A stretch of 16,641 nucleotides of DNA, from contig CALPPP020000007.1 of NCBI GenBank assembly GCA_943325485.2, positions 1-16,641 of the forward strand. Reading direction: 5' to 3'. The stretch comes from Rickettsia typhi (GTDB lineage Bacteria > Pseudomonadota > Gammaproteobacteria > Burkholderiales > Burkholderiaceae_C). Below are positions 16,210-16,641 of the stretch, piece by piece (position 1 is the stretch's first letter; each line of letters begins with the position of its first letter). The position numbers and the translations under genes were made by a program. Under the pieces are notes generated by a model. The model saw only the letters and a list, made by a program, of their open reading frames with translations. It searched no databases and was not told the origin of the DNA.

Positions 16210-16641
16210 TTAATGTCCGTGGTCGTGCGCATGATCATGATCATGCCCATGGTGGTGACCACCCCCATGCTCGCCATAGGCACCATTTTCAGGCTCGAAA
16301 CTTTCATCAACCTCGTTGACGATGAGGTGCATGGCGCGCAGCATGTCGGCCAGCACATGGTCGGGTTCAATTTTCAAGTGATCGGCTTGCAGTTCGATGG
16401 GTACATGGCGGTTGCCCAAGTGGTAGGCGGCGCGGGTCAAATCAAACGGCGTGCCGTGCGCTGTGCAATGGGTGATGCGCAACACGGCTTGCGGCGCGGC
16501 CCGCACTTGGATCAGTGAGCCGTCTTCACCCACCAACACATCGCCACCGCGCACCACCTGGCCGCGTTGCAAAAACACGCCCACTTGTCGACCCGCGCTG
16601 TCGGTGGATTCAAAGCGGCTTTTTTGTCGCACATCCCAGTC
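16210..16641 (-). CDS. ureE: Urease accessory protein UreE (partial, N-terminus outside window)
   Basis: This nickel metallochaperone hands nickel to UreG. The frame stays open to the right edge (DWDVRQKSRF), so the true start is outside; a GTG at 16632 is an internal Val codon. About 143 residues are present and perhaps 15-25 are missing. The peptide-binding N-terminal domain (TDSAGRQVGVFLQRGQVVRG, then GDVLV) is followed by the metal-binding domain with HCTAHGTPFDLTRAAYHLGN and RHVPIEL. The last 19 residues contain 10 His (GHDHDHAHDHGH), a nickel-storing tail as in the Klebsiella protein. It precedes ureF and ureG in one transcript. The structural urease genes are presumably to the right. 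Confidence 0.96.
   Translation of the reverse strand, partial: DWDVRQKSRFESTDSAGRQVGVFLQRGQVVRGGDVLVGEDGSLIQVRAAPQAVLRITHCTAHGTPFDLTRAAYHLGNRHVPIELQADHLKIEPDHVLADMLRAMHLIVNEVDESFEPENGAYGEHGGGHHHGHDHDHAHDHGH

Noticed and set aside
1..16641. tRNA or rRNA genes, CRISPR arrays, insertion sequences, attachment sites, prophage or defence genes
   Set aside because: None was recognised on either strand; the window is packed with metabolic and transport genes.

Overview
The window looks like a piece of a betaproteobacterial chromosome, most likely Comamonadaceae (a Limnohabitans/Rhodoferax-like organism). That call rests on protein character, such as the TakP-type TRAP proteins, DUF1993, DUF6172, the NPPW methyltransferase and the ureE-F-G order, and on dense gene packing with moderate GC. 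It was made by recognition, without a database search. There are 15 protein genes, no RNA genes, no insertion sequences and no CRISPR. No stretch longer than about 90 bases lacks a gene.

Left part (1-2630, plus strand): the 3' half of dxs (isoprenoid precursor synthesis), a TakP/DctP-type TRAP substrate-binding protein with a twin-arginine-like leader, and a DUF1993 protein. A clean intrinsic terminator ends the run. Middle-left part (2653-6595, minus strand): a fluoride channel (crcB/fluC), a GAF-Fis transcriptional regulator that lacks the AAA+ domain, and the TRAP small (dctQ) and large (dctM) permeases. The TRAP system is therefore split into two convergent halves that share one bidirectional terminator. 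DctM carries a long, non-membrane C-terminal tail.

Centre (6685-12503, plus strand): a probable four-gene operon. It holds a fused HyuA-HyuB 5-oxoprolinase (1222 aa), an NPPW-motif SAM methyltransferase, a DUF6172 protein and a small SDR-fold protein. The last is the most interesting gene here. It has lost the SDR cofactor motif and the catalytic lysine, and carries both motifs that define halohydrin dehalogenases (T-X4-F-X-G and S-X12-Y-X3-R). It is best described as a halohydrin dehalogenase homologue.

Right part (16641-12505, minus strand): urease accessory genes ureE (cut by the window edge), ureF and ureG, followed by an exported PQQ-type sugar dehydrogenase and an exported alpha/beta hydrolase. 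From ureF onward each gene overlaps the next by 4 bases (ATGA). Two secreted enzymes thus appear translationally coupled to nickel-insertion genes. The hydrolase ends one base from the end of the convergent dehalogenase-like gene.
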